Positions 25,255-36,511 are shown, counted from the first letter of the stretch. The stretch is DNA of 64,000 bases from Pseudomonas sp. 30_B (GCF_017491605.1 NZ_JAFGYY010000008.1:124001-188000), one strand, 5' to 3'. Notes: generated by a model not told the origin, from the sequence alone. A program made the numbers and translations.

Positions 25255-25767
25255 CTACCCCTGGAGCGGATTTTCCCCGTCCGCCAGTCGCAACAGCCCG
25301 GCCAGAGCGGTCGCCACGGTCTGCCGGCGCACCGCCTCCCGATCGCCGGCATACAAACGGCGTTCGCTGAACACTTGTTCGCCTTTCCGCCAGGCCAGCC
25401 AGACTGTGCCTACAGGCTTCTCGGCAGAACCGCCATCCGGACCGGCAACTCCGCTGACCGCCACGGCGATATCCGCACCGCTGCGCGGCAAGGCTCCGGC
25501 AACCATGGCCTCGACCACTTCACGGCTGACGGCGCCGACCGTGGGGAACAGCTCGGCCGGCACGTCCAGCTGGCGGGTTTTCTGCGCATTGGAGTAGGTG
25601 ACGTAGCCAGCCTCGAACCAGGCCGAGCTGCCGGGAATGCGCGTGATCGCCTCGGCGATCCCGCCGCCGGTGCAGGATTCGGCGGTGGTGACGCGCAGCT
25701 TGCTGGCGGCCAGCCGCTCACCCAGTCGGGCGGAGAGTTCAGTGATCGAAGAATCGGTGACGGGCAC
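25255..25767 (-). CDS. pncC: Nicotinamide-nucleotide amidase (CinA C-terminal domain, PncC)
   Basis: The 170-residue protein is the stand-alone CinA C-terminal domain. TAESCTGGGIAEAITRIPGSS near the N-terminus, YSNAQK, and VSGVAGPDGGS are its signatures. PncC converts nicotinamide mononucleotide to nicotinic acid mononucleotide, recycling the NMN made by NAD-dependent DNA ligase. GTG 25767 has GGAG six nt upstream. Position upstream of recA and divergent from mutS is standard in pseudomonads. Confidence 0.92.
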   Translation of the reverse strand: MPVTDSSITELSARLGERLAASKLRVTTAESCTGGGIAEAITRIPGSSAWFEAGYVTYSNAQKTRQLDVPAELFPTVGAVSREVVEAMVAGALPRSGADIAVAVSGVAGPDGGSAEKPVGTVWLAWRKGEQVFSERRLYAGDREAVRRQTVATALAGLLRLADGENPLQG

Positions 25768-25849
25768 GGTGCGCTCCGGGGTTAAAGAAGGTCAGGCGGA
25801 TACCGTACACTAGGCGCTTTTGCATGTTGAAGCCGGACAGCCAGAAGCC

Positions 25850-28423
25850 ATGAGTCAGAGCGACCTCTCCGCCCACACACCGATGATGCAGCAGTACTGG
25901 AAGCTGAAGAACCAGCATCCGGATCAGTTGATGTTCTACCGCATGGGCGACTTCTACGAACTGTTCTACGAGGACGCCAAGAAGGCCGCCAAGCTGCTCG
26001 ACATCACCCTAACCGCGCGCGGCCAGTCCGCCGGCAATTCCATTCCCATGGCCGGCATCCCCTTCCACTCCGCCGAAGGCTACCTGGCCAAGCTGGTGAA
26101 GCTGGGCGAGTCGGTGGTGATCTGCGAGCAGATCGGCGACCCGGCCACCAGCAAGGGCCCGGTGGAGCGCCAGGTGGTGCGCATCCTGACTCCCGGCACC
26201 GTCAGCGACGAAGCGCTGCTGGACGAGCGCCGCGACAACCTGATCGCCGCCGTGCTGGGCGACGAGCGCCTGTTCGGCCTGGCCGTGCTGGACATCACCA
26301 GCGGCCGCTTCAACGTCCAGGAAATCAAGGGCTGGGAAACCCTGCTGGCCGAACTGGAGCGGATGAACCCCGCCGAGCTGCTGATCCCCGACGACTGGCC
26401 CCAGGGCCTGCCGGCGGAGAAACGCCGTGGCGCGCACCGCCGCGCGCCCTGGGACTTCGATCGCGACTCGGCGAAAAAGAGCCTGTGCCAGCAATTCGGC
26501 GTGCAGGACCTCAAGGGCTTCGGCTGCCAGGAACTGACCCTGGCCATCGGCGCCGCCGGCTGCCTGCTGGCCTACGCCAAGGAAACCCAGCGCACCGCCC
26601 TGCCGCACCTGCGCAGCCTGCGCCATGAGCGCATCGACGATACGGTGATCCTCGACGGCGCCAGCCGCCGCAACCTGGAGCTGGACACCAACCTTGCCGG
26701 TGGCCGCGACAACACCCTGCAGTCGGTGGTCGACCGTTGCCAGACCGCCATGGGCAGCCGCCTGCTGACCCGCTGGCTGAACCGCCCGCTGCGCGACCGC
26801 GCCGTGCTCGAAGCGCGTCAGGAGTCCATCGCCTGCCTGCTGGAGCGCTATCGCTTCGAGATCATCCAGCCGCAGCTGAAGGAAATTGGCGACGTCGAGC
26901 GCATCCTGGCCCGTATCGGCCTGCGTAACGCCCGCCCCCGCGACCTCGCCCGCCTGCGCGATGCCCTCGCCGCCCTGCCCGAGCTGCAGAACGGCATGAC
27001 CGAACTGGAAGCCCCGCACCTCGGCCAACTGGCGGTCAACATCCGCACCTACCCGGAACTGGCCGACCTGCTGGCCCGCGCCGTGATCGAGAACCCGCCG
27101 GCGGTGATCCGCGATGGTGGTGTGATTGCCCGTGGCTACGACGCCGAGTTGGACGAGCTGCAGATGCTCAGCGAGAACGCCGGCCAGTACCTGATGGACC
27201 TGGAAACCCGGGAAAAGGCCCGCACCGGCCTGCCGAACCTGAAGGTCGGCTACAACCGCATCCACGGCTACTACATCGAACTGCCTCGCGTGCAAGCCGA
27301 GCAGGCGCCCGCCGACTACATCCGTCGGCAGACCCTGAAAGGCGCCGAGCGCTTCATCACGCCGGAGCTGAAGGCCTTCGAAGACAAGGCGCTGTCCGCC
27401 CAGAGCCGCGCCCTGGCACGTGAGAAACAGCTTTACGAAGAACTGCTGGAACTGCTGATCGCCCAGTTGGCGCCGCTGCAGGACACCGCCGCTGCGCTGG
27501 CCGAACTGGATGTGCTGTCGAACCTTGCCGAACGCGCGCTGAACCTCGACCTGAACCGCCCGCGCTTCGTCGAGGAGTCGGGCATCCTGATCGAGCAGGG
27601 CCGTCACCCGGTGGTCGAGCAGGTTCTGGACACGCCGTTCGTCGCCAACGATCTGAACCTCGACCAGGACACCCGCATGCTGGTGATTACCGGCCCGAAC
27701 ATGGGCGGTAAATCAACCTATATGCGGCAAACGGCGCTGATCGTGCTGCTGGCGCACATCGGCAGCTTCGTCCCGGCTGCGCGCTGCGAGCTGTCCCTGG
27801 TGGACCGCATCTTCACCCGTATCGGCTCTTCCGACGACCTCGCTGGCGGCCGCTCCACCTTCATGGTGGAAATGAGCGAAACCGCGAACATCCTGCACAA
27901 CGCCACTGACCGCAGCCTGGTGCTGATGGACGAAGTGGGCCGCGGCACCAGCACCTTCGATGGCCTGTCGCTGGCCTGGTCCGCCGCCGAGCATCTGGCC
28001 AGGCTGCGCGCCTTCACGCTGTTCGCGACCCACTATTTCGAGCTGACCGTGCTGCCGGAAAGCGAACCGGCGGTGGCCAACGTGCACCTCAACGCCACCG
28101 AGCACAACGAGCGCATCGTCTTCCTGCACCACGTATTGCCCGGCCCGGCCAGCCAGAGTTACGGCCTGGCGGTAGCCCAGTTGGCCGGCGTGCCAGGTGC
28201 GGTAATTCAGCGCGCCCGCGAACACCTGGCTCGTCTGGAAACCACCAGCCTGCCCCACGAAGCCCCGCGCTCGAATGACCCGAAAAGCCCGGCGCCGCTG
28301 CAGAGCGACCTGTTCGCCAGCCTGCCGCACCCGGTTGTCGACGAGCTGATGCGCATCAGTCCCGACGACCTGACACCGCGCCAAGCTCTCGATTTGTTAT
28401 ATGCATGGAAGATGCGAGTCTGA
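25850..28423 (+). CDS. mutS: DNA mismatch repair protein MutS
   Basis: The 857-residue protein recognises mispairs and recruits MutL. The mismatch-reading motif is MGDFYELF near the N-terminus (Phe-x-Glu wedge). The C-terminal ATPase has GPNMGGKST (Walker A) and [13 protein letters not shown] (Walker B/D-loop), then LFATHYFE. Length and sequence match P. aeruginosa MutS closely. ATG at 25850 gives [16 protein letters not shown]; a TTG at 25820 would add ten residues and is less likely. Confidence 0.97.
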   Translation: MSQSDLSAHTPMMQQYWKLKNQHPDQLMFYRMGDFYELFYEDAKKAAKLLDITLTARGQSAGNSIPMAGIPFHSAEGYLAKLVKLGESVVICEQIGDPATSKGPVERQVVRILTPGTVSDEALLDERRDNLIAAVLGDERLFGLAVLDITSGRFNVQEIKGWETLLAELERMNPAELLIPDDWPQGLPAEKRRGAHRRAPWDFDRDSAKKSLCQQFGVQDLKGFGCQELTLAIGAAGCLLAYAKETQRTALPHLRSLRHERIDDTVILDGASRRNLELDTNLAGGRDNTLQSVVDRCQTAMGSRLLTRWLNRPLRDRAVLEARQESIACLLERYRFEIIQPQLKEIGDVERILARIGLRNARPRDLARLRDALAALPELQNGMTELEAPHLGQLAVNIRTYPELADLLARAVIENPPAVIRDGGVIARGYDAELDELQMLSENAGQYLMDLETREKARTGLPNLKVGYNRIHGYYIELPRVQAEQAPADYIRRQTLKGAERFITPELKAFEDKALSAQSRALAREKQLYEELLELLIAQLAPLQDTAAALAELDVLSNLAERALNLDLNRPRFVEESGILIEQGRHPVVEQVLDTPFVANDLNLDQDTRMLVITGPNMGGKSTYMRQTALIVLLAHIGSFVPAARCELSLVDRIFTRIGSSDDLAGGRSTFMVEMSETANILHNATDRSLVLMDEVGRGTSTFDGLSLAWSAAEHLARLRAFTLFATHYFELTVLPESEPAVANVHLNATEHNERIVFLHHVLPGPASQSYGLAVAQLAGVPGAVIQRAREHLARLETTSLPHEAPRSNDPKSPAPLQSDLFASLPHPVVDELMRISPDDLTPRQALDLLYAWKMRV

Positions 28424-28449
28424 CGGACCGTGAAACAAGCTGCTAGAAT
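28420..28449 (+). promoter_or_regulatory. Candidate promoter of fdxA
   Basis: CTGACG at 28420-28425 and TAGAAT at 28444-28449 are 18 bp apart, overlapping the mutS stop codon. The -35 match is moderate. Confidence 0.4.
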
Positions 28450-28489
28450 CGCGCGCGCTTTGCCGCCCGCCTGAGGAGAGAATTAGAAA

Positions 28490-28813
28490 ATGACCTTCGT
28501 CGTCACCGACAACTGCATCAAGTGCAAATACACCGACTGCGTGGAAGTCTGCCCGGTCGACTGCTTCTACGAAGGCCCGAACTTCCTGGTCATTCACCCG
28601 GATGAGTGCATCGACTGCGCCCTGTGCGAACCGGAGTGCCCAGCCCAGGCGATCTTCTCCGAGGACGAGGTCCCGGATGGCATGCAGGAATTCATCGAGC
28701 TGAACAAGGATCTGGCCGACGTCTGGCCGAACATCACCGAGAAGAAGGATTCGCTGCCGGACGCCGAAGAGTGGGACGGCAAGCCGAACAAGCTGCAACA
28801 CCTGGAGCGCTGA
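28490..28813 (+). CDS. fdxA: Seven-iron ferredoxin FdxA
   Basis: The 107-residue protein has the Azotobacter FdI-type cysteine set: C9, C17, C50 for the [3Fe-4S] cluster and C21, C40, C43, C46 for the [4Fe-4S] cluster, with C12 and C25 extra. It is a soluble low-potential electron carrier and a possible partner of the Fpr reductase encoded in the same window. The ribosome-binding sequence GAGGAGAG lies upstream. A strong terminator follows, and the convergent rsmZ gene lies beyond. Confidence 0.96.
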   Translation: MTFVVTDNCIKCKYTDCVEVCPVDCFYEGPNFLVIHPDECIDCALCEPECPAQAIFSEDEVPDGMQEFIELNKDLADVWPNITEKKDSLPDAEEWDGKPNKLQHLER

Positions 28814-28836
28814 TCTCAGCGATCTGCAGAAATATG

Positions 28837-28862
28837 AAGGCCCGCCTCGCGCGGGCCTTTTG
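28837..28862 (+). terminator. Terminator after fdxA
   Basis: A 9-bp stem AAGGCCCGC/GCGGGCCTT with a CTCGC loop is followed by TTTGCTTT. Confidence 0.9.
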
Positions 28863-28890
28863 CTTTCAGCTGCAGCACTTTTCTGCGGGC

Positions 28891-29005
28891 AAAAAAAGGG
28901 GCGGGATAACCCGCCCACTCTTTCTTCCTTTCTTCATCATCCTGATGAATCGCATCCTGCGATGTCCTGACCGGTATCCTTACCGGGTGCGCCTTTCCGT
29001 GTACG
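28891..29005 (-). ncRNA. rsmZ: RsmZ regulatory small RNA (Gac/Rsm cascade)
   Basis: The minus strand between fdxA and rpoS encodes an RNA of about 115 nt with six GGA motifs. Three sit in hairpin loops: CCGGTA-AGGA-TACCGG (28971-28986), an ATCGCAGGATGCGAT hairpin (28949-28963) and a 7-bp stem with GGA loop (28933-28949). It ends in the GGGCGGG-TTAT-CCCGCCC terminator with a T-run (28891-28916). RsmZ sequesters the translational repressor RsmA/CsrA. Location, orientation and motif pattern equal P. aeruginosa rsmZ. The 445-nt gap between fdxA and rpoS is otherwise filled by terminators, this gene and its control region. Confidence 0.93.
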
Positions 29006-29013
29006 CAGGAGTG

Positions 29014-29019
29014 ATATTA
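29014..29019 (-). promoter_or_regulatory. -10 element of rsmZ
   Basis: TAATAT on the minus strand lies 8 nt upstream of the predicted CGTAC transcription start at 29005, as expected for a sigma-70 promoter. No good -35 is seen, consistent with activator dependence. Confidence 0.65.
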
Positions 29020-29169
29020 CTCGGCTCCCGCAGCGCAGCAACCGGGTCAGTTTGCCCCAAGAGCTCGCCTCTCACGCTGACACAGAACAATAAAATCCTT
29101 ATAAAACAATAAGATAAATAATTAAGAAGCCCTGGCGAGCAGTATTTCAAGCTGAACGCTCACACGCCT

Positions 29170-29187
29170 TGTAAGCGAATGCTTACA
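29170..29187. promoter_or_regulatory. GacA box (upstream activating sequence of rsmZ)
   Basis: TGTAAG-CGAATG-CTTACA is a perfect match to the GacA box TGTAAG-N6-CTTACA. Its centre is about 174 bp upstream of the predicted rsmZ start, the distance known for rsmZ promoters in Pseudomonas. Confidence 0.92.
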
Positions 29188-29199
29188 TCACGACGCATA

Positions 29200-29228
29200 A
29201 AAAAGCCCGGAATTCTCCGGGCTTTTTC
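29200..29228 (-). terminator. Terminator after rpoS
   Basis: AAAAGCCCGGA pairs with TCCGGGCTTTT around ATTC, about 30 nt after the rpoS stop, with A/T runs on both sides. Confidence 0.9.
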
Positions 29229-29258
29229 GTGGTCGACCATTGTTATCGGATCGAGGCG

Positions 29259-30263
29259 TTACTGGAACAGGGCATCGCTGGAGAGACCGTTCTTCTCGAG
29301 GATCTCACGCAGACGCTTGAGGGCCTCGACCTGGATCTGGCGAACCCGCTCGCGGGTCAGGCCGATTTCCTGCCCGACCTCTTCCAGGGTGCTGCTTTCA
29401 TGCCCGCGCAGGCCGAAGCGGCGAATCACCACTTCCCGCTGCTTATCGGTCAGCTCCGACAACCACAGGTCGATGCTCTCGCTCAGATCGTCATCCTGCA
29501 GCAACTCGCAGGGATCGGTGGGCCGATCGTCCGTGAGCGTGTCGAGCAGCGTCTTGTCGGAATCCGGGCCGAGCGAGACGTCCACGGAGGTCACCCGCTC
29601 GTTGAGACCGAGCATGCGCTTGACCTCGTCCACCGGCTTCTCGAGCAGGTTGGCGATTTCCTCGGGAGAAGGCTCGTGGTCCAGCTTCTGGGTCAGCTCG
29701 CGAGCCGCCCGCAGGTAGACGTTGAGTTCCTTGACCACATGGATCGGCAGGCGAATGGTGCGGGTCTGGTTCATGATGGCCCGTTCGATGGTCTGTCGAA
29801 TCCACCAGGTCGCATAGGTGGAGAAGCGGAAGCCACGCTCCGGATCGAACTTTTCCACCGCCCGGATCAGCCCGAGGTTGCCCTCTTCGATCAGATCGAG
29901 CAGCGAGAGGCCGCGATTGACGTAGCGCCGCGCGATCTTCACCACCAGACGCAGGTTACTCTCGATCATCCTCCGCCGGCCGGCCGGATCGCCCCTCTGC
30001 GCAAGACGCGCGAAGTGGACTTCTTCTTCCGGGGTCAGCAGCGGCGAAAAGCCGATTTCGTTCAGATACAGCTGGGTCGCGTCGAGCGCCCGGGTGTAGT
30101 CGATGTGCTTGTGTTGCTTGAGAGAGGAGAGTGGAGAGGCTTTGGGAGTGACTTGAAGCGATACCTGCTCTTCGGCAAGCGATTCTTCAAAGATGATGCC
30201 AGGCTCGAGAAGGAGCACTTCATCATCGACGTCAAACTCCGGCCCTTCTTTTTTGAGTGCCAT
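29259..30263 (-). CDS. rpoS: RNA polymerase sigma factor RpoS
   Basis: The 334-residue sigma factor governs stationary-phase and general stress genes. Region 1.2/2 runs from [12 protein letters not shown] through [18 protein letters not shown] (about 55-155). Region 4 holds the helix-turn-helix [20 protein letters not shown] near 290-310. [10 protein letters not shown] at 30263 is the P. aeruginosa start and has AAGGGATAA upstream. It follows nlpD, inside which the main rpoS promoter lies in pseudomonads, and it is downstream-flanked by the Gac-controlled rsmZ. Confidence 0.98.
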   Translation of the reverse strand: MALKKEGPEFDVDDEVLLLEPGIIFEESLAEEQVSLQVTPKASPLSSLKQHKHIDYTRALDATQLYLNEIGFSPLLTPEEEVHFARLAQRGDPAGRRRMIESNLRLVVKIARRYVNRGLSLLDLIEEGNLGLIRAVEKFDPERGFRFSTYATWWIRQTIERAIMNQTRTIRLPIHVVKELNVYLRAARELTQKLDHEPSPEEIANLLEKPVDEVKRMLGLNERVTSVDVSLGPDSDKTLLDTLTDDRPTDPCELLQDDDLSESIDLWLSELTDKQREVVIRRFGLRGHESSTLEEVGQEIGLTRERVRQIQVEALKRLREILEKNGLSSDALFQ

Positions 30264-30358
30264 GTCGTTATCCCTTGCTGAGTTCGACAACAAGCCCCGG
30301 TGCGTCCTTATCCTTAGGACACCGAGGCCCGCTCACCCACGCCGGGGAACAGCAAACG

Positions 30359-31213
30359 TCAACGATTTGGCAGGTATTGCAGAGGATCGACAGGCTTACC
30401 CTGGCGGCGAATCTCAAAGTGCAGCTTCACCCGGTCAGTCCCTGTGGAGCCCATCTCGGCAATGTTCTGCCCGACTTTGACCTGTTGCCCTTCCCGCACC
30501 AGCAACCTGCGGTTGTGACCGTAGGCGCTTACGTAGGTATCGCTGTGCTTGATGATCACGAGTTCGCCGTAGCCCCGCAAACCACTACCGGCGTACACCA
30601 CCGTGCCATTAGACGCAGCCAAGACAGGCTGGCCCAATTGCCCAGCTATATCAATCCCTTTATTCAAACTGCCGTTTGATGCAAAACGCCCAATCAGCGT
30701 GCCATTGGTTGGCCATATCCAGCCACTTACACCACCGCCCGAGGGTGCCGGAGTTGGGCTGCTGGCGCTGGCCTGCGACGAGGGCGCTGTAGCGGAAGAA
30801 GTCGGTTTACTGGCACTGGACGTATCGGAAGCCGGTTTATTGACAACTACCGGTGCGACGGGCGCGGTAGTTTTGGCGACGGACGGTTGTATCGCAGACG
30901 GGCCGCCATCGAAACGAATCGTTTGCCCGGGCCGGATGGTGTAAGGCGCGTCGATCTTGTTGCGTGCGGCCAGGGCTTTCCAGTCCCAGCCATAGCGGAA
31001 GGCAATGGAGTACAGGGTGTCGCCGCGACGTACCACGTACTGGCCGCTGGTCACCGCCGGTTTGCGCGCGGAAGCGCCGCCGTCGACCACGGTGGTGCCG
31101 CTGCGAGATGAGGTAGAACAGGCCGCCAGCAGAGAGCAAACGGCAATGGCCAGCACAGCGTGCCCCAGGCCCTTGATCCAGTTCCGTTGTCGCAGGGTCG
31201 CTGTCAAGCTCAC
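30359..31213 (-). CDS. nlpD: Lipoprotein NlpD (LysM and degenerate LytM domains)
   Basis: The 284-residue lipoprotein has signal-II lipobox LAAC (Cys32), a LysM peptidoglycan-binding domain (YVVRRGDTLYSIAFRYGW..., about 59-103), a Ser/Thr/Pro/Ala-rich linker and a C-terminal M23 domain. The first zinc-ligand His of M23 is missing (LNKGIDIAG), so it should be an inactive peptidase that activates a cell-division amidase, as known for NlpD. The start is GTG at 31213 with AGGGGGAT upstream. It is cotranscribed with surE and pcm and carries the upstream region of rpoS. Confidence 0.93.
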   Translation of the reverse strand: MSLTATLRQRNWIKGLGHAVLAIAVCSLLAACSTSSRSGTTVVDGGASARKPAVTSGQYVVRRGDTLYSIAFRYGWDWKALAARNKIDAPYTIRPGQTIRFDGGPSAIQPSVAKTTAPVAPVVVNKPASDTSSASKPTSSATAPSSQASASSPTPAPSGGGVSGWIWPTNGTLIGRFASNGSLNKGIDIAGQLGQPVLAASNGTVVYAGSGLRGYGELVIIKHSDTYVSAYGHNRRLLVREGQQVKVGQNIAEMGSTGTDRVKLHFEIRRQGKPVDPLQYLPNR

Positions 31214-31284
31214 CCATCCCCCTTGTCCATGAAATTACGTCCAGCCTGTCGGCCAGTATTGTATCCGCTGTCGCTGCGCGTGTT

Positions 31285-31920
31285 TCAGCCCAGCGGGCCG
31301 TTGAGCAGCGGAACGAAACGCACGGAGTCCAGCACCTGGCGCTGGAAACCCTCTTCGGTGCGGACGATCAGCAGCAGCTGCTGAACCTCGCCGGCCCCTA
31401 CCGGAATCACCAGGCGCCCGCCAGGGGCCAGCTGGTCCAGCAGGGCTTGCGGGACTTCTGCCGCCGCCGCGGTAACGATGATGCCGTTGTATGGCGCCAG
31501 CGCCGACCAGCCTTCCCAGCCATCACCCCAACGAAAGACAACATTTCTCAGGTTTAGCTCCGCAAGTCGCTCTTTGGCACGATCCTGCAGCGCCTGGATG
31601 CGCTCGACCGAGAACACCCGTTCGACCAGCTGCGACAGCACGGCGGTCTGGTAACCGGAGCCAGTGCCGATCTCCAGCACCTTGTCGAGGGGGCCGGCAG
31701 CCAGCAACAGCTCGGTCATCCGCGCCACCATGAAGGGCTGCGAAATGGTCTGGTTATGCCCGATGGGCAGTGCCGTGTCCTCGTAGGCGCGATGCGACAG
31801 CGCCTCGTCGACGAAGAGGTGACGCGGCGTGCGGCGAATCACCTCGAGCACATGGGCGTTGGACAGGCCTTCCTCGTACAAGCGCTGGATCAGCCGCTCG
31901 CGGGTGCGCTGGGAGGTCAT
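31285..31920 (-). CDS. pcm: Protein-L-isoaspartate O-methyltransferase
   Basis: The 211-residue enzyme uses S-adenosylmethionine to repair isoaspartyl residues in aged proteins. The SAM-binding motif is [16 protein letters not shown] (about 81-96), with the family [15 protein letters not shown] just before. [10 protein letters not shown] at 31920 is the P. aeruginosa start. A longer frame to 31983 runs into the surE end and is unlikely. It forms the conserved surE-pcm-nlpD-rpoS survival cluster. Confidence 0.96.
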   Translation of the reverse strand: MTSQRTRERLIQRLYEEGLSNAHVLEVIRRTPRHLFVDEALSHRAYEDTALPIGHNQTISQPFMVARMTELLLAAGPLDKVLEIGTGSGYQTAVLSQLVERVFSVERIQALQDRAKERLAELNLRNVVFRWGDGWEGWSALAPYNGIIVTAAAAEVPQALLDQLAPGGRLVIPVGAGEVQQLLLIVRTEEGFQRQVLDSVRFVPLLNGPLG

Positions 31921-31945
31921 CCCAATCCCGCCGCGGCGAGACATT

Positions 31946-32704
31946 TCATTGGCCATGGTCGAGCCCTCCGATCCAATCGCCAAGGATATTGAACGCCTCG
32001 CGGAAGGTCCGGTCCATCTGCAGCGGGGTGATGGATACGTAGCCCTGCATCACCGCATGGAAATCAGTGCCCTCTCCGCCATCCTCGGCATCGCCGGCGG
32101 CGGCGATCCAGTAGCCTTCCTTGCCGCGCGGGTTGACCACCTTCACCGGCGCGGCGGCGCGGGCGCGATGGCCCAGGCGGGTCATCTGGATGCCTTTGAT
32201 GCGCTCCAGCGGCAGGTTGGGGATGTTCACGTTGAGCACGGTGCGCGGCGGCAGGTCGAGCTTTTCGTGGGACTCCACCAGCAGGCGAGCGAAGTGCATC
32301 GCGGCAGGCAGGTTGTCCGTCAGGCGCGAGCACAGCGAGAAGGCGAACGCCGGGCGGGACAGGAAACGCCCTTCCAGGGCAGCCGCCACGGTGCCCGAAT
32401 AGAGCACGTCGTCCCCCAGGTTGGCGCCCAGGTTGATACCCGACACGACCATGTCCGGCAGTTCGTCCAGCAGGCCGTTGAGGCCCAGGTGCACGCAGTC
32501 GGTCGGAGTGCCGTTGAGGCTGATGAAGCCATTGCCCAGTCGATGGGGATGCAGCGGCCGGTCCAGCGTCAGCGAGCTGCTCGCTCCGCTACGGTCGGCT
32601 TCCGGGGCGATCACGACGCAGTCCGCATGATCGGACAGCGCGTCGTAAAGCGCGGCGATACCGGGTGCAGTCACCCCGTCGTCGTTGGCAATCAATATGC
32701 GCAT
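31946..32704 (-). CDS. surE: 5'/3'-nucleotidase SurE
   Basis: The 252-residue metal-dependent phosphatase removes phosphate from nucleoside monophosphates and is linked to stationary-phase survival. Motifs are [14 protein letters not shown] at the N-terminus (DD metal ligands), [12 protein letters not shown] (about 34-45) and [11 protein letters not shown]. Its start overlaps the truD end by 13 nt, and pcm follows 25 nt downstream. Confidence 0.96.
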   Translation of the reverse strand: MRILIANDDGVTAPGIAALYDALSDHADCVVIAPEADRSGASSSLTLDRPLHPHRLGNGFISLNGTPTDCVHLGLNGLLDELPDMVVSGINLGANLGDDVLYSGTVAAALEGRFLSRPAFAFSLCSRLTDNLPAAMHFARLLVESHEKLDLPPRTVLNVNIPNLPLERIKGIQMTRLGHRARAAAPVKVVNPRGKEGYWIAAAGDAEDGGEGTDFHAVMQGYVSITPLQMDRTFREAFNILGDWIGGLDHGQ

Positions 32705-33750
32705 GGGTTTTCCGTCTGCCCTGCCGGCACGAGTTCGATCAGCTCGCGCACGACCGCGGTGGCGAAGCAGCCAGCCGGCAGGACGAATTCCAGTTGCAGA
32801 ATGTCAGGGGCGGGATAATGCCATGCCAGGCCCGGGATGGGGAGGCGCAGAATGCGCCGTTCGTGCGCCAGGTCCGCACCGGCAAGCCACTGGCAAAGCG
32901 CCATCTCCGCCTGTTGCACGCTGCGCTCGATGTCGCCGGGCGCACCGCAGGCCGGAGAATCGCCCTCGCCCCACATCGGCCCGGTGGGATGCAGGTCCAG
33001 TGCCGCCAGGCGCGGATCGGTGCATTCCGCCTCGCCCGCCGGGAAGAAGCTGCGACTGTCGGTGAACGCCAGCAGATCGCCGACCTGGGCCCGGTTCCAG
33101 CTTCCTTGTGCCACGCGCCGCGCCAGCACCTGGTTGAACAGGTAACTGCGTGCGGCCGAGAGCAGGCGCGAGCGGATATTGCGGTGATCCGGCAATTTGC
33201 CGCGCTCGGCGAAGGCCCGCGCGTCGAAGACGTTGCCACCGTCATGGCCGAAGCGCTGCGTGCCGAAGTAGTTGGGCACGCCCATCGCCGCGACGGCCTT
33301 CAGCCGCGCATCCAATTGCTCGCGGTCCGCCTGCAGCTCGGTCAGGCGCAGAGTGAAGCCATTGGCGGAATGCGCGCCGCGCTGCAGTTTACGGCGATGG
33401 CGATTGCGTTCGAGGATGCGCAGGCTGTCGTCTTCGGCGGCGGACAGGTCCGGGTCGGCCTTGCCCGGCAGGTGCAGGCTGAACCACTGGCGGGTCAGTG
33501 CCTGGCGGTCCTTGAGGCCGGCATAGCTGATCATCTTCACCGGCACGCCGGCGGCACGGGCCAGGCGACGCGCCGCTTCCTCGGTATTCAGGCCGCGCTT
33601 TTCCACCCACAGCCACAGGTGTTCGCCGTCACCCGCCAGCGGAATGTCCAGCACTTCGTCGACCTGGAAGTCCTCAGCCACGGCCTTCAACACGCCGCGC
33701 CCGCAAGGCTCCCCGTGGGCGCGCGGCCCCAGCAGTTCCAGCTCGGTCAT
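32692..33750 (-). CDS. truD: tRNA pseudouridine(13) synthase TruD
   Basis: The 352-residue enzyme isomerises U13 in tRNA-Glu. The catalytic region is [16 protein letters not shown] (Asp near residue 82), and the family motif [14 protein letters not shown] lies near 155-168, followed by the TruD insertion domain. It overlaps ispF by 4 nt and surE by 13 nt, indicating translational coupling in an ispF-truD-surE-pcm-nlpD order. Confidence 0.95.
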   Translation of the reverse strand: MTELELLGPRAHGEPCGRGVLKAVAEDFQVDEVLDIPLAGDGEHLWLWVEKRGLNTEEAARRLARAAGVPVKMISYAGLKDRQALTRQWFSLHLPGKADPDLSAAEDDSLRILERNRHRRKLQRGAHSANGFTLRLTELQADREQLDARLKAVAAMGVPNYFGTQRFGHDGGNVFDARAFAERGKLPDHRNIRSRLLSAARSYLFNQVLARRVAQGSWNRAQVGDLLAFTDSRSFFPAGEAECTDPRLAALDLHPTGPMWGEGDSPACGAPGDIERSVQQAEMALCQWLAGADLAHERRILRLPIPGLAWHYPAPDILQLEFVLPAGCFATAVVRELIELVPAGQTENPCAY

Positions 33751-34220
33751 GCGCGGCTCAGCAGGGCGACAGCGTGTACCGCGATGCCCTCTTCGCGGCC
33801 GGTGAAGCCGAGTTTCTCGGTGGTGGTGGCCTTGACGTTGACCTGGTCGAGCTCGACCTTCAGGTCCGCGGCAATGGTTTCGCGCATGATCTGGATGTGC
33901 GGTGCCATCTTCGGTGCCTGGGCGATGATGGTGGTGTCGACGTTTTCCACTTTCCAGCCCTTGGCCTCCACCAGGCCCAGCACGTGGCGCAGCAGCGCGC
34001 GGCTGTCGGCGCCCTTGAATTGCGGGTCGGTGTCGGGGAAATGCTTGCCGATATCGCCCAACGCACAGGCGCCCAGCAGCGCATCGGAAAGGGCATGCAG
34101 CAGCACGTCGCCGTCGGAATGGGCGATCAGCCCGAACTTGTGGGGAATGCGCACGCCGCCGAGGGTGATGAAGTCGCCCTCGCCGAAGCGGTGCACGTCG
34201 TAGCCATGTCCGATACGCAT
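33747..34220 (-). CDS. ispF: 2-C-methyl-D-erythritol 2,4-cyclodiphosphate synthase
   Basis: The 157-residue trimeric enzyme of the non-mevalonate isoprenoid pathway has metal ligands in GYDVHRF (Asp8, His10) and the [18 protein letters not shown] segment (about 34-51), and ends with the [13 protein letters not shown] substrate loop. It acts two steps after IspD, whose gene lies about 5 kb away, and three after Dxr, also in this window. Confidence 0.97.
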   Translation of the reverse strand: MRIGHGYDVHRFGEGDFITLGGVRIPHKFGLIAHSDGDVLLHALSDALLGACALGDIGKHFPDTDPQFKGADSRALLRHVLGLVEAKGWKVENVDTTIIAQAPKMAPHIQIMRETIAADLKVELDQVNVKATTTEKLGFTGREEGIAVHAVALLSRA

Positions 34221-34221
34221 G

Positions 34222-34250
34222 AAAAAACGCCCTGTTGAAGTCAGGGCGTT
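34222..34250 (-). terminator. Terminator after fghA
   Basis: AACGCCCTG pairs with CAGGGCGTT; read on the minus strand it ends in six T residues. It lies 30 nt past the fghA stop, insulating ispF. Confidence 0.88.
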
Positions 34251-34279
34251 GATTCTACCGGATCACTGCCCCGAGGGTG

Positions 34280-35131
34280 TCAGCCACAGAGCGCCGCGGC
34301 GTGATGGCGTAGGTGATCCTCGATGAAGCTCGCAATGAAGTAGTAGCTATGGTCATAGCCCGGCTGCAGGCGCAGCTCCAGCGGGTGACCGGCAGCCGCT
34401 GCCGCTTCGCGCAGGGCTTCTGGCTTGAGCTGGACGGCCAGGAAGTCATCACGATCGCCCTGGTCGACCAGGATTGGCAGGCGCTCGCTGGCATTGGCCA
34501 GCAACTCCACCGCGTCCCACTCGCGCCAGGCGGAAGGGTCCTCGCCGAGGAAGCGCCCCAGCGCCTTCTGTCCCCAGGGGCAGTCGCTCGGATGGGTGAT
34601 GGGCGCGAAGGCCGACAGCGACAGGTAGCGCCCCGGATTGCGCAGCGCGCAGACCAGTGCGCCATGGCCGCCCATGGAGTGTCCGCTGATGCCGCGCCGC
34701 TGGGAAACCGGGAAGTTGGCCTCGATCAACGCCGGCAGCTCCTGCACCACGTAGTCGTGCATACGGTAATGCCGCGCCCAGGGCTCCTGCGTGGCGTTGA
34801 CGTAGAAGCCGGCGCCAAGGCCGAAGTCCCAGGCGCCGTCGGGATCGCCCGGCACCTCGGGGCCGCGCGGACTGGTATCCGGCGCGACGATGACCAGCCC
34901 CAGTTCGGCCGCCATGCGCTGGGCGCCGGCCTTCTGCATGAAGTTCTCGTCGGTGCAGGTCAGGCCGGACAACCAGTACAGCACCGGCAGACCCGCCTCG
35001 GGCTCGGCCTGGGGCGGTAGGTAGACCGCGAAGACCATGTCGCAGCCAAGTGCTGCGGAACGGTGGCGATAGCGCTGATGCCAGCCGCCAAAACTCTTCT
35101 GGCTGCTGATGAGTTCGATGGAATCCGTCAT
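34280..35131 (-). CDS. fghA: S-formylglutathione hydrolase
   Basis: The 283-residue esterase-D family hydrolase releases formate and glutathione from S-formylglutathione, the second step of glutathione-dependent formaldehyde oxidation. The nucleophile is Ser152 in [10 protein letters not shown], with Asp in QGDRDDF and His in GYDHSYYF near the end. Oxyanion loop residues lie in [13 protein letters not shown]. It is 50 nt downstream of adhC, which makes its substrate. A hairpin sits in the gap. Confidence 0.96.
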   Translation of the reverse strand: MTDSIELISSQKSFGGWHQRYRHRSAALGCDMVFAVYLPPQAEPEAGLPVLYWLSGLTCTDENFMQKAGAQRMAAELGLVIVAPDTSPRGPEVPGDPDGAWDFGLGAGFYVNATQEPWARHYRMHDYVVQELPALIEANFPVSQRRGISGHSMGGHGALVCALRNPGRYLSLSAFAPITHPSDCPWGQKALGRFLGEDPSAWREWDAVELLANASERLPILVDQGDRDDFLAVQLKPEALREAAAAAGHPLELRLQPGYDHSYYFIASFIEDHLRHHAAALCG

Positions 35132-35150
35132 GGAAACCTCCTCTCCTGTG

Positions 35151-35176
35151 GTGCCGGGCGCTCGCGCGCCCGGCAC
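35151..35176 (-). other. Intergenic hairpin between adhC and fghA
   Basis: GTGCCGGGCG and CGCCCGGCAC form a perfect 10-bp stem with a 6-nt loop and no T-run. This suggests an mRNA processing or stabilising hairpin rather than a terminator. Confidence 0.55.
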
Positions 35177-35181
35177 TTCGA

Positions 35182-36399
<1,218 letters not shown>

Positions 36400-36470
36400 T
36401 CAGGGCGGCTGGCAGAAAGTGCACCCTAAAGCCTTGGAAGTGTAGAAAACCCCGTTTCAGGGAATAATCA

Positions 36471-36494
36471 GGCAATAATCAAAACATTATTGCC
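36471..36494. promoter_or_regulatory. Perfect palindrome, candidate GfnR operator
   Basis: GGCAATAAT and ATTATTGCC are perfect 9-bp inverted repeats separated by CAAAAC, in the divergent adhC/LysR gap, 17 bp upstream of the regulator ATG. An extra half-site AATAATC at 36463-36469 stands 5' to it. Size, AT-rich core and place suit a LysR-type autoregulatory site. Confidence 0.6.
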
Positions 36495-36511
36495 ATACAG
36501 GGACAATCCAG

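Noticed and set aside
30359-31213. NlpD as an active M23 endopeptidase
   Set aside because: The first metal-ligand histidine is replaced (LNKGIDIAG), consistent with a non-enzymatic amidase activator.
35152-35177. Hairpin after adhC as a terminator
   Set aside because: No T-run follows, and the downstream fghA needs read-through; kept only as an mRNA hairpin.
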